From NCBI GenBank assembly GCA_009774895.1, contig VSOO01000008.1, positions 1 through 20,186 on the forward strand: a stretch of DNA of 20,186 bases, read 5' to 3'. Position numbers and translations under genes: made by a program. The stretch comes from Alistipes sp. Its GTDB lineage: Bacteria > Bacteroidota > Bacteroidia > Bacteroidales > Rikenellaceae. How positions within the stretch are numbered: position 1 is the stretch's first letter; the number at the start of each line of letters is the position of its first letter. The notes under the pieces were generated by a model. It was not told where the DNA came from and did not search any database. It saw only the letters and a list, made by a program, of their open reading frames with translations. Below, piece after piece: positions 8,240 through 15,495 of this stretch.

Positions 8240-9058
8240 TTATTCGGTTTTTTCCTTGTTGTTCTTGTCCAGGTAGTCCTTGGCTCTTTGGGCCATGCGG
8301 TCGAGTTCGCGGCGGTGCTCCGATTCGGGATACTCCTCGATGAACGAGTAGTAGGAGTCGAGCATCGACAGGAAGCGGTCGGTCTGCTTGCTCTGCACAG
8401 AGTTGTCGGCCAGGCGGAAGCCCGACACGACCGTGAGGTACATGATCTGCTCGCGGTGGCTGCTCTCGGGATACTGCTTGAGCGCGTTGCGCAGGGCCAC
8501 GATGGCCGATTTGTAGCGCCCGGTCTTATAATAGGTGTAGGCGTTGGTGTAGGCCTTGTCGTGCAGGCGGTGCAGCAGCTCGTCGTCGATCTTGCGGAAA
8601 TCTTCAGTGCGGTCGCTCGCGGGGTAGCGCGAGGTGAACTCGTGAATGGCCGTGCGGGCGCGCACGGTCATGGTCTGGTCGCGCGTGGGCCCGGGCGAGA
8701 GGTAGTAGAAGCACATGGCGTACATGCCCTCGGCATCCTCGATGAAGACGCTGCGGCCGAATTTGCGGCGGAAGCGATCGAGCAGTTCGGCGGCCGCGTC
8801 CCACTCGCGGGACTTGTATTTGCAGCGGGCATTGAAGAATGCGATGCTGTCCTCGCGGGGCGAGCCGTCGTAGATGTGCTCGATGTTCTCGAAGAGCGTC
8901 GAGGCCCGCGACCATTTCCCCGCCTCGTAGAATTCCAGCGCTTTGGCATACATCAGATTGTGGTCGCCGCTGTGGAGCAGGCTCGTCATGCCGCCGCAGC
9001 CGGCCAGCAGCCCCGCCAGCACTGCGCCGCAGAGGAGGTGTATATGCGTTTTCTTCAT
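8240..9058 (-). CDS. bamD: Outer-membrane assembly lipoprotein BamD
   Basis: A 272-residue lipoprotein. The signal sequence MKKTHIHLLCGAVLAGLLAGC has a lipobox LAGC, with acylated Cys21. The mature part is made of TPR-like helical repeats (YAKALEFYEAGKWSRASTLFENI at 37-59, then a run of paired helices to about 255), as in BamD. BamD is the essential TPR partner of BamA that receives unfolded outer-membrane proteins at the inner face of the outer membrane. It is the first gene of the operon bamD-rpoZ-coaBC-recN-membrane protein and follows a strong promoter. The C-terminus is lysine- and glutamate-rich (DKNNKEKTE). Confidence 0.93.
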   Translation of the reverse strand: MKKTHIHLLCGAVLAGLLAGCGGMTSLLHSGDHNLMYAKALEFYEAGKWSRASTLFENIEHIYDGSPREDSIAFFNARCKYKSREWDAAAELLDRFRRKFGRSVFIEDAEGMYAMCFYYLSPGPTRDQTMTVRARTAIHEFTSRYPASDRTEDFRKIDDELLHRLHDKAYTNAYTYYKTGRYKSAIVALRNALKQYPESSHREQIMYLTVVSGFRLADNSVQSKQTDRFLSMLDSYYSFIEEYPESEHRRELDRMAQRAKDYLDKNNKEKTE

Positions 9059-9073
9059 CGGAGGATCTTTAAC

Positions 9074-9118
9074 TGCGCTTTAGTGCGCAAAGTTACGGAA
9101 TATTCAACGATTTCGCAA
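9074..9118 (-). promoter_or_regulatory. Strong promoter of the bamD operon
   Basis: Minus strand TTG (9118-9116), exactly 20 bases, then TAACTTTG (9095-9088): a full match to the Bacteroidetes consensus. A 5-base inverted repeat, TGCGC ... GCGCA (9074-9089), overlaps the end of the -7 box and the expected start near 9081, so the message would begin in a small hairpin. The leader to the bamD ATG is about 23 bases. Confidence 0.8.
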
Positions 9119-9147
9119 ATAATTTTGTTGCGCGGGGCGCCCGCTTT

Positions 9148-9891
9148 TCAGAACAGAAAGGCGAGCGAGCAGCCGTAGCTCAGGTCGCGGCGCACGCGCA
9201 CCGTGCAGGGAGGCGACGTGCGGTCCGCGGCGACCGAGCGCCACGCGCGTGCGCCGGGATAGCCCGTGCAGCGCAGGTCGAGGCAGAAACGCCCGAGGTC
9301 GAAGCCGATGCCGCCGGTGATCGCCGTCGTGCGGCCTCCGCGGCGCACGTACAGACCGTGGGGGGCGCTGTCGCGCCCGAGGGGCCGGGTGCGGAACGCG
9401 GCGCCGCCGAAGAGCCGCACGACATTGCCTGCGCGGATGCCCAGCAGCAGCGGGAACTCGATCCGTCGTGCGTGCAGCGTCGCCGTACCCGAGGTCGTGC
9501 CCGAGAAGCGGAGCCGGCAGCGGGTGTGGGTGTAGGAGGCTTCGGTCTGGAGGTAGAAGCGGCGCGCGATGTCGAGCCGCAACAGTACGCCCGCCTCGAA
9601 CCCCGGGCGGAGGCCGCCGGCCTCTATCCGCATGCCGTCGATGCATGCCGGATCGACCCGGTGATCGACTGCGCGGAAGCCCGCACGCACGCCGAAGCGG
9701 AGCGTGCGGGCCGTGGCGCCGCCGCACAGCAGGAGGGCTGCGAGGAGCGCCGCCAGGTGGTGCGCGAAGTGGTGCGGCAGCGTCTGCGGCGTGCGGCGCT
9801 GCCGTGCGCGGGGTGCGTCGTGTCGTCGCGGTGTCGGTCGGACGGCCGCTGCGGGGCCGTCCGTCGGGGCATATGGTCGTGTTGCATCCAT
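9148..9891 (-). CDS. PorT-like outer-membrane beta-barrel protein
   Basis: A 247-residue protein. After a long basic N-terminus (about 40 residues, rich in Arg and Pro) comes a hydrophobic signal segment, HHLAALLAALLLCGGATA (about 44-61). The rest alternates short beta strands: FGVRAGF, PGFEAGVLLRLDI, FYLQTEASYT, RIEFPLLLGIRAG, RLFGGAAF, ITGGIGFDLGRF, and a final strand ending in Phe, as expected for a BAM substrate. This matches the generic PorT / outer-membrane beta-barrel family of Bacteroidetes. The ATG at 9891 is the only start codon close to the signal segment, so the n-region is unusually long. It lies 74 bases after the cls stop on the same strand. No specific substrate can be named. 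Confidence 0.8.
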   Translation of the reverse strand: MDATRPYAPTDGPAAAVRPTPRRHDAPRARQRRTPQTLPHHFAHHLAALLAALLLCGGATARTLRFGVRAGFRAVDHRVDPACIDGMRIEAGGLRPGFEAGVLLRLDIARRFYLQTEASYTHTRCRLRFSGTTSGTATLHARRIEFPLLLGIRAGNVVRLFGGAAFRTRPLGRDSAPHGLYVRRGGRTTAITGGIGFDLGRFCLDLRCTGYPGARAWRSVAADRTSPPCTVRVRRDLSYGCSLAFLF

Positions 9892-9965
9892 GTCGTTGCG
9901 TGTCCGCGGTGCGGCGGGTGCCGCCCGCCGGCGGTTTGCGGGGCGTCGTGCTTTGAAACAGCGTC

Positions 9966-11306
9966 TCAGAGCAGCGGCGACAGGAGCCGCAGCAGGTCCG
10001 AGGCGATGCGCCGCAGGGGCGTGCGCCGCCACGTGTCGGGGCGTATGCGCACGCAGTGCTCCAGGTCGCGGTCGAAAGTCGCGGCCAGGCTCGCCGCGGT
10101 CGCGCGGTCGTAGACGAAGGCGGTGACTTCGAGGTTGTCCTGAAGGCTGCGGTAATCCATGTTGGCCGTGCCGACCGAGGCTACGGTGTCGTCGGCGACG
10201 AGGAGTTTGGCGTGGAGGAAGCCGTTGTCGTAGCGGTAGAGCTCGGCGCCCGCCTCCAGCAGGTCGGCGGCATAGGACTCCGACGCGAGGTCGGTGATGC
10301 GCGAATCGCTGCACGTGGGGATCATGACGGCGACCCGCACGCCGCGGCGCGAGGCGATGCGCAGCGCGTCGAGAATGCAGGGCGGCGGCATGAAGTAGGG
10401 CGACGAGAGGCGTATGGTGCGGTGCGCGCGGTGGATGACCGAGGCGAAAGCGTCGGCGAGCGTGGTGCGCGAGGGGCCCTCCTCGGCCCAGGCGATCTGC
10501 ATGGGCCGCATGTCGGCGATGCGGTGGGGTGCGACGTAGTGCGCGGGGTCGAGCCGCGGTCCGCCGCTGCGGGCCCAGTCGGCGAGGAAGAGGCGCTGGA
10601 GGTCGGCCACGGCGTCGCCCTCGATGCGCAGGTGCTCGTCGCGCCACTTGCCCATGCCGTCGCCGTCGAGGTAGTATTTGGCGATGTTGATGCCGCCCAG
10701 GTAGGCCGTGCGGCCGTCGGTGACGACGATCTTGCGGTGGTTGCGGCGGTTGGTGCGGGGCCTGAACCACGGGAACCGGATCGGGGCGTAGGGGCGGATC
10801 TCGACGCCCGCGCGCCGGAGGTCGCGCCGCAGCCTGCGGCCCAGGCGCCACGAACCCACCGCGTCGTAGATCACCCGCACTTCGACCCCGGCGCGGGCCT
10901 TGCGCATGAGGATGGCGGCGATGGTGCGGCCGATGCGGTCGTTGCGGAAGATGTAGTACTCCATGTGGATCGAGCGCGTGGCCCGCTGGAGCGAGGCGAT
11001 GAGCGCCGCGAAGGCGTTGCTGCCGTTGTGCAGCGGGTCGATGCGGTTGTGCGGGGCCGTGCGGGTGCCGCAGCCGCAGCCGATGAGGGCGGCGAGCGGA
11101 TGCCGGGTGCCGGCCGGTGCGGCGCAGGCCGCGGTGCGGGTGTCGTGCCAGCCGGCCAGCACGTAGAGCAGCGTGCCCGCCACGGGCAGCGCGAAGACCA
11201 GCAGCAGCCAGACGCCCGCCGACGCGGGGTTGCGCGTGCGGCGGGTGACGACGACGGCCGCGAGGGCCGTCCAGGCGAGGTGCAGAGCCGTGAGGAGTGC
11301 GGTCAT
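9966..11306 (-). CDS. cls: Cardiolipin synthase-type phospholipase D family protein
   Basis: A 446-residue protein with two N-terminal membrane segments (about 4-20 and 32-50, the PLDc_N type) and two phospholipase D domains. The HKD motifs are intact: HRKIVVTD (His190, Lys192, Asp197) and HAKLLVAD (His365, Lys367, Asp372), each followed by a Gly/Asn stretch (GGINIAKYY, GTANMDYRS). This is the layout of bacterial cardiolipin synthases, which join two phosphatidylglycerols at the inner membrane. I chose the ATG at 11306 over an upstream TTG at 11339, because the membrane helix begins there. It is slightly shorter than the usual 480 residues. It is divergent from greA and followed on the same strand by the beta-barrel gene. 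No matching minus-strand promoter box was found upstream. Confidence 0.9.
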   Translation of the reverse strand: MTALLTALHLAWTALAAVVVTRRTRNPASAGVWLLLVFALPVAGTLLYVLAGWHDTRTAACAAPAGTRHPLAALIGCGCGTRTAPHNRIDPLHNGSNAFAALIASLQRATRSIHMEYYIFRNDRIGRTIAAILMRKARAGVEVRVIYDAVGSWRLGRRLRRDLRRAGVEIRPYAPIRFPWFRPRTNRRNHRKIVVTDGRTAYLGGINIAKYYLDGDGMGKWRDEHLRIEGDAVADLQRLFLADWARSGGPRLDPAHYVAPHRIADMRPMQIAWAEEGPSRTTLADAFASVIHRAHRTIRLSSPYFMPPPCILDALRIASRRGVRVAVMIPTCSDSRITDLASESYAADLLEAGAELYRYDNGFLHAKLLVADDTVASVGTANMDYRSLQDNLEVTAFVYDRATAASLAATFDRDLEHCVRIRPDTWRRTPLRRIASDLLRLLSPLL

Positions 11307-11347
11307 GATCGTCCCCGTGCGCGGCACACTTTGTGCCAAAAAAAGAT

Positions 11348-11378
11348 TTGGAAAATCGGATTTAACTTTTTACCTTTG
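11348..11378 (+). promoter_or_regulatory. Promoter of greA
   Basis: TTG (11348-11350), 20-base spacer, TACCTTTG (11371-11378): a full match to the Bacteroidetes consensus. The start is expected near 11385, giving a leader of about 75 bases before the greA ATG. Confidence 0.85.
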
Positions 11379-11460
11379 TTCTGTGAATGATTCATGGGGT
11401 TCCGACTTTCGCGGTCGGGATTCTTTATTTTTTTGTCCTGCTTGCAGGGAATGAAACGTT

Positions 11461-11937
11461 ATGGCAAAAGAGATTATTTATCTGACGGCGGAGGGCTATA
11501 AGAAGCTCAAGGACGAACTGGATCATATGCGTTCGGTGGAGCGTCCCGCCATTTCGGCGGCCATCGCCGAGGCCCGCGACAAGGGCGACCTTTCGGAGAA
11601 TGCGGAGTACGACGCTGCGCGCGAAGCGCAGGGCCTGCTCGAAATGCGCATCGCCAAAATGGAGGATACGCTGGCCAACGCCCGCGTGATCGACGAGTCG
11701 AAGATCGACAAGAGCAAGGTGCAGATCCTCAGTAGAGTGACTCTGATGAACCACAACAACGGCAAGCAGATGGTCTACACCATCGTGGCCGAACACGAGG
11801 CCAACCTGCGCGAGGGCAAGCTGGCGATCGGCACCCCCATTGCCAAGGCGCTGCTCGGCAAGAAGAAGGGCGACCACGTGGATGTGGCCGTGCCGGCCGG
11901 TACGCTCCATTTCGAAATTCTCGACATCAGCATCTGA
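11461..11937 (+). CDS. greA: Transcription elongation factor GreA
   Basis: A 158-residue protein of standard GreA length. The N-terminal coiled coil (about 1-75) carries the hallmark GDLSENAEYDAAREAQ (42-57). Its tip acids, Asp43 and Glu46, place Mg2+ in the RNA polymerase secondary channel and stimulate cleavage of backtracked RNA. The C-terminal FKBP-like domain (about 80-158) includes GTPIAKALLGKKKGDHVDV. It is a stand-alone gene with a clear promoter and terminator. Confidence 0.97.
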   Translation: MAKEIIYLTAEGYKKLKDELDHMRSVERPAISAAIAEARDKGDLSENAEYDAAREAQGLLEMRIAKMEDTLANARVIDESKIDKSKVQILSRVTLMNHNNGKQMVYTIVAEHEANLREGKLAIGTPIAKALLGKKKGDHVDVAVPAGTLHFEILDISI

Positions 11938-11975
11938 CCGTCCGGCGCGCAGCATCGTCCGGGCGACGCAACGGG

Positions 11976-12006
11976 AAGCGCGGCACTTCGGGTGCCGCGC
12001 TTTTTT
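11976..12006 (+). terminator. Rho-independent terminator of greA
   Basis: AGCGCGGCAC (11977-11986) pairs perfectly with GTGCCGCGCT (11992-12001) around a TTCGG loop and runs into six T (12001-12006). It lies 40 bases after the greA stop codon. Confidence 0.93.
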
Positions 12007-12362
12007 CATGCCGCGGTGCGGTCCGCGCGTTCTGTCCCGCCGGTGCTCCTACCTGTCCGCCTGCGGGGGCTTCATTCCTCCGTTGCTCCTTGGGTTTTCC
12101 GCCTGCGGGCACTTTCAGTCTGTGCCTCAGCCGTTGCGCCGGCGCGTGCTTCATTCCGTCGGTGTCCTTTCCGCTCCGTCTGCGGTACGTCGGCTCTGAG
12201 GCTGCGGAGCGCACGGGGCGCATCGCCGCTGCGGTCCGTACATGCAGGCACCGTGTCTTCTGGCGTTCCCGCTCCCTGCTCGGGCGCTTCGCAGCCGTCC
12301 CGCCCCGATGGCGCACGGTCGAAATACCCGATTTGGGGATTTCGGCATAAGCGATTTTTCGC
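12007..12362. repeat. GC-rich spacer with degenerate ~40-base repeats
   Basis: About 350 bases with no convincing gene. Related strings recur at roughly 40- or 80-base steps: CCGCCTGCGGG near 12057-12067 and 12099-12109, and CCGTCTGCGG at 12176-12185. Each is preceded by a variant of GGTGCTCCT (12042, 12082, 12161). GCTTCATTCC occurs at 12069-12078 and 12148-12157. Read on the minus strand this gives an Arg/Ala/Pro/Gly-rich open frame that I take as spurious. The repeats look like decayed copies of an intergenic element. Confidence 0.5.
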
Positions 12363-12370
12363 TATCTTTG
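12363..12370 (+). promoter_or_regulatory. Promoter -7 box of the small secreted protein gene
   Basis: TATCTTTG matches TAnnTTTG. A TTC rather than TTG lies 19 bases upstream. The ATG at 12380 is only nine bases after the box, so with a start 5-7 bases downstream the message would be nearly leaderless. Confidence 0.6.
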
Positions 12371-12379
12371 CGCCCGAAT

Positions 12380-12715
12380 ATGACACGTGAACTCCGCAAT
12401 AGATTCGAAGCGCTTCTCCTGCTGCTGATCCTTTTCGCTGCGCAGGCGGGCCAGAAGGTCCATATCTATACGGAGGATCCGCTCCACTTCGCCGCGTTCT
12501 GCGGCGATCTGCTGCCCGACAACGGCGCGAGCAGCAGCGTGGTCGAGAAGTGCGTGGTCGATGATTTCCCCTTCTTCTGTTACGAATACGCCGACTCGGT
12601 GGCCTTCGCGGGCCGCGTGGTGCTCGTCGGGACATGCCCCGTGGCACCCGTGCGCGCCGCGAACCCCTGCGGTGAGCGTCCCTGTTCGCTCCGGGCGCCG
12701 CCCGCACGGGTCTGA
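12380..12715 (+). CDS. Small secreted cysteine-rich protein upstream of a TonB receptor
   Basis: A 111-residue protein with a signal peptide (about 1-23, hydrophobic ALLLLLILFAAQA) and a predicted mature part of about 88 residues. The mature part has six cysteines (41, 58, 67, 86, 97, 102) and a C-terminus reading SLRAPPARV. The core IYTEDPLHFAAF-CGDLLPD and VVEKCVVDDFPFFCYEYADS looks like a real conserved protein rather than chance sequence. Small secreted proteins ending in an RAPP/RGPP-like motif are often found beside metal-related TonB receptors (DUF2946-like proteins), but I cannot assign this one to a named family. The gene lies 170 bases before the TonB receptor on the same strand with no terminator between them, suggesting joint expression. 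I chose the ATG at 12380 because of the adjacent promoter box. The periplasmic role is unknown; metal binding is a guess. Confidence 0.65.
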   Translation: MTRELRNRFEALLLLLILFAAQAGQKVHIYTEDPLHFAAFCGDLLPDNGASSSVVEKCVVDDFPFFCYEYADSVAFAGRVVLVGTCPVAPVRAANPCGERPCSLRAPPARV

Positions 12716-12740
12716 CAGCTCTCTCCGGGCCGTTCGTCCG

Positions 12741-12763
12741 CTCCGTATGCGCCGCATGCGGAG
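12741..12763 (+). promoter_or_regulatory. Ten-pair hairpin between the small protein gene and the TonB receptor
   Basis: CTCCGTATGC (12741-12750) pairs with GCATGCGGAG (12754-12763) around a three-base loop; one pair is a U-G wobble. No U tract follows, so it is not an intrinsic terminator. It may be an mRNA processing or stability element that sets the ratio of the two products. Confidence 0.4.
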
Positions 12764-12885
12764 GGGCCGGTGCGCGTGTGCCGCACGGGACCGCGCGACC
12801 GGGCTTCACTCCCGATTTCCATTCGATTTTACTGATTCCGTCGGAGGCGTCGTGCGCTTCCGGCACCTGATATGCAACATACGCA

Positions 12886-15201
12886 ATGAACAGAATACTC
12901 CTTGCTCTGCTCGTCGTGCTGTGCTCCGCACGCACGGCGTTCGCCGGCCAAGAACCGGCTCCCGTCAAACCCACCGATGCCAACGTCTTCGGCCATGTGG
13001 TCGATCGCCGCACGCAGGAACACGTCGCCTTCGCCACCGTCGTGGTGGTCGGCACGACTTTCGGCACCACGACCGATGCCACGGGACACTACTTTCTGAA
13101 GAACCTGCCGCTCGGCGACATCGAGATCGAGGTGCAGATGCTCGGCTATGATCCCGTGCGTCAGCAGGTCCATACCCGTGCGGGCGAGTCGCGCGAGGTC
13201 AATTTCGAGATCGCCGAAAGCGGCATCGCCATGGATCAGGTCGTGGTGTCGGCCAGCCGCAGCGCCACGCTCCGCCGCGAGGCCCCGGCCCTGGTCAGCG
13301 TGCTCGACGCCGCGCTGTTCGAGAAGACCAATGCCGTCTGCCTGGCGGAGGGTCTGAGCTTCCAGCCCGGCGTGCGCGTGGAGGACGACTGCCAGAACTG
13401 CGGCTTCGCCCAGGTGCGCATCAACGGCCTCGACGGCCACTACTCGCAGATTCTGATCGACTCACACCCCATCTTCTCGTCGCTCGCGGGCGTCTACGGC
13501 CTGGAGCAGATCCCGGCCAACATGATCGAACGCGTGGAGGTGCTGCGCGGCGGCGGCTCGGCGCTCTTCGGCGCCTCGGCCATCGGCGGCACGATCAACG
13601 TCATCACGCGCGATCCGGTGCGCAACACGGCGCAGGCCGCGCACACGATCACCTCCGTCGGCTGCGGCAGCGCCTACGACAACAACACCTCGTTCAACGC
13701 CTCGCTCGTGTCGGACAACAGCAAGGCGGGGCTCTACGTCTACGGCCAGAACCGCCACCGCTCGGGCTACGATCACGACGGCGACGGCTTCACCGAACTG
13801 CCCGTGCTCACGCAGCAGACCGCGGGTGCCCGGGCTTTCCTGCGCACGGGCGCCACGTCGCGGCTCTCGGCCCAGTACCACCACATCGGCGAGTACCGCC
13901 GCGGCGGCGACCGTCTCGGGCTGCCGCCCCACGAGGCCCTCGTGGCGGAGCAGACCGACCATTCGATCGACGGGGGCAGCCTGACGTTCGATTTCTGGAC
14001 CCCCGACCGCAGCGACCGCCTCGACGCCTACGTGTCGTTCCAGAACACGGCCCGCAGGAGCTACTACGGCACGGGCGAGGACCCCGACGCCTACGGCCGT
14101 ACGCACGACATCACGGTGGCGTCGGGCGTGCAGTACATCCACACGTTCGACCGCCTGTGGTTCATGCCCTCCGAGCTGACGCTCGGCGCCGAGTACAACT
14201 TCGACGGCCTGGAGGACGAGTCGATCGGCTACGGCATGCATACCGAGCAGGACGTGCACATCGTGGGCGGATACTTCCAGAACGAGTGGAAGACCGAGCG
14301 GTGGTCGCTCCTGGTCGGCGGCCGCGTGGACAAGCACAATCTGGTGGACCATGCGATCTTCAGCCCCCGTGCCAACGTGCGGTTCAACCCCACGCGCGAC
14401 GTGAACCTGCGTGTGAGCTATTCGGGCGGGTTCCGTGCGCCGCAGGCTTTCGACGAGGACATGCACATCTCGATCGTGGGCGGCGAACGCGTGCGCGTCG
14501 TGCTGGCCGACAACCTGCGCGAGGAGCGTTCGCACAGCTTCAGCGCCTCGGCCGACCTCTACCGCCGTTTCGGCAAGGTGCAGGCCAACCTGCTCGTCGA
14601 GGGATTCTACACCATCCTGGACGATGTGTTCGCATTGCGCGAGCTGGAGCAGAAGGCCGAGGACGGCAGCACCGTCAAGGAGCGTTACAACGGTTCGGGC
14701 GCCACGGTGATGGGCATCAACATCGAGGGCAAGGCCGCCTTCACGTCGTGGTGCTCGTTGCAGGCGGGCGTCACGCTCCAGCGCAGCCGCTACAGGGAGC
14801 CGGAGTACTGGAGCGACAACGCACAGGTGCCGCCCGAGCGGCGCATGTTCCGCACGCCCGACGTCTACGGTTACTTCACCGCCTCGGTCGATCCCGTGAA
14901 GCGCTTCTCGGTGGCACTGACCGGCACGGCCACCGGCTCGATGCTCGTGCAGCACATGGCCGGTTCGGGCGTGGAGGTGGATACGGCCGTCAGGACGCCG
15001 GCGTTTTTCGACATGAGCGCCAAACTCACCTACGACATTCCTCTTTACAAGGGCGTCGTCCTCCAGCTCAACGGCGGCGTGCGCAACCTGTTCAATGCCT
15101 ACCAGAAGGATTTCGACCGGGGTGCCGACCGCGACTCGGGCTACATCTACGGACCCTCGCTGCCGCGCAGCTGGTTTCTCGGCGCGAAGCTCAGCTTCTG
15201 A
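12886..15201 (+). CDS. TonB-dependent outer-membrane receptor (CirA/BtuB-like) with CxxC plug
   Basis: A 771-residue receptor. The signal peptide is at 1-20 (ARTAFA). A carboxypeptidase-regulatory-like beta-sandwich follows at about 33-110 (VFGHVVDRRTQEHVAFATVVV...). The TonB-box region MDQVVVSAS lies at 116-124 and the plug domain at about 128-245, with EDDCQNCGFAQVRINGLDG (Cys169, Cys172) and VEVLRGGGSALFGASAIGGTINVIT. The 22-strand barrel ends in the expected Phe (KLSF). A DHDGDGFTE loop near residue 298 resembles a calcium-binding loop. It imports a scarce ligand across the outer membrane using TonB energy. The plug and length suggest metal, haem or corrinoid uptake rather than glycans, and no SusD partner follows. 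The ligand cannot be fixed from sequence. It has a strong terminator and no recognisable riboswitch in the leader. Confidence 0.93.
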   Translation: MNRILLALLVVLCSARTAFAGQEPAPVKPTDANVFGHVVDRRTQEHVAFATVVVVGTTFGTTTDATGHYFLKNLPLGDIEIEVQMLGYDPVRQQVHTRAGESREVNFEIAESGIAMDQVVVSASRSATLRREAPALVSVLDAALFEKTNAVCLAEGLSFQPGVRVEDDCQNCGFAQVRINGLDGHYSQILIDSHPIFSSLAGVYGLEQIPANMIERVEVLRGGGSALFGASAIGGTINVITRDPVRNTAQAAHTITSVGCGSAYDNNTSFNASLVSDNSKAGLYVYGQNRHRSGYDHDGDGFTELPVLTQQTAGARAFLRTGATSRLSAQYHHIGEYRRGGDRLGLPPHEALVAEQTDHSIDGGSLTFDFWTPDRSDRLDAYVSFQNTARRSYYGTGEDPDAYGRTHDITVASGVQYIHTFDRLWFMPSELTLGAEYNFDGLEDESIGYGMHTEQDVHIVGGYFQNEWKTERWSLLVGGRVDKHNLVDHAIFSPRANVRFNPTRDVNLRVSYSGGFRAPQAFDEDMHISIVGGERVRVVLADNLREERSHSFSASADLYRRFGKVQANLLVEGFYTILDDVFALRELEQKAEDGSTVKERYNGSGATVMGINIEGKAAFTSWCSLQAGVTLQRSRYREPEYWSDNAQVPPERRMFRTPDVYGYFTASVDPVKRFSVALTGTATGSMLVQHMAGSGVEVDTAVRTPAFFDMSAKLTYDIPLYKGVVLQLNGGVRNLFNAYQKDFDRGADRDSGYIYGPSLPRSWFLGAKLSF

Positions 15202-15227
15202 GGCGGGCAGGTCGCTTTCGAATGCAT

Positions 15228-15262
15228 CGGCCGAACCTTTCCGGGGTTCGGCCGTTTTTTTT
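15228..15262 (+). terminator. Rho-independent terminator of the TonB receptor gene
   Basis: CGGCCGAACC (15228-15237) and GGTTCGGCCG (15245-15254) form a perfect 10-base stem followed by eight T. Confidence 0.93.
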
Positions 15263-15438
15263 CGCGGCCGTCCGTCGCCGCAGGATGTCGCTTCGGGTTG
15301 TCGTCTCCGGGATGCCGCGTGAAGCGTTTCGCAGGTTGTTTCGCGGGGCGTTCGGTCGTTCGGAGTCGGTCGTGGCTGCCCGTAGGATGATTTTTGCGAT
15401 GGCGGTTGGAGGGTGCCGGCACCGTGCGGCCGGAACTG

Positions 15439-15473
15439 AAAAAGGGGACGGCCTCCGTTGCGGAGCCGTCCCC
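15439..15473 (-). terminator. Rho-independent terminator of the gcvH-mdh operon
   Basis: Read on the minus strand, GGGGACGGCTCCG pairs with CGGAGGCCGTCCCC (one bulged base) and is followed by five T (15443-15439). It lies 22 bases after the mdh stop codon and faces the terminator of the convergent TonB receptor gene. Confidence 0.9.
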
Positions 15474-15495
15474 TCGTTTCGGTCGTGCGCCCGAT

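Noticed and set aside
11927..12316. 129-residue minus-strand frame rich in Arg, Ala, Pro and Gly
   Set aside because: Its content is explained by the degenerate GC-rich repeats and it also runs through the greA terminator; there are no domain-like features.
13462..14955. 497-residue minus-strand frame within the TonB receptor gene
   Set aside because: It is antisense to a receptor with clear plug and barrel motifs; the frame is open only because of high GC.
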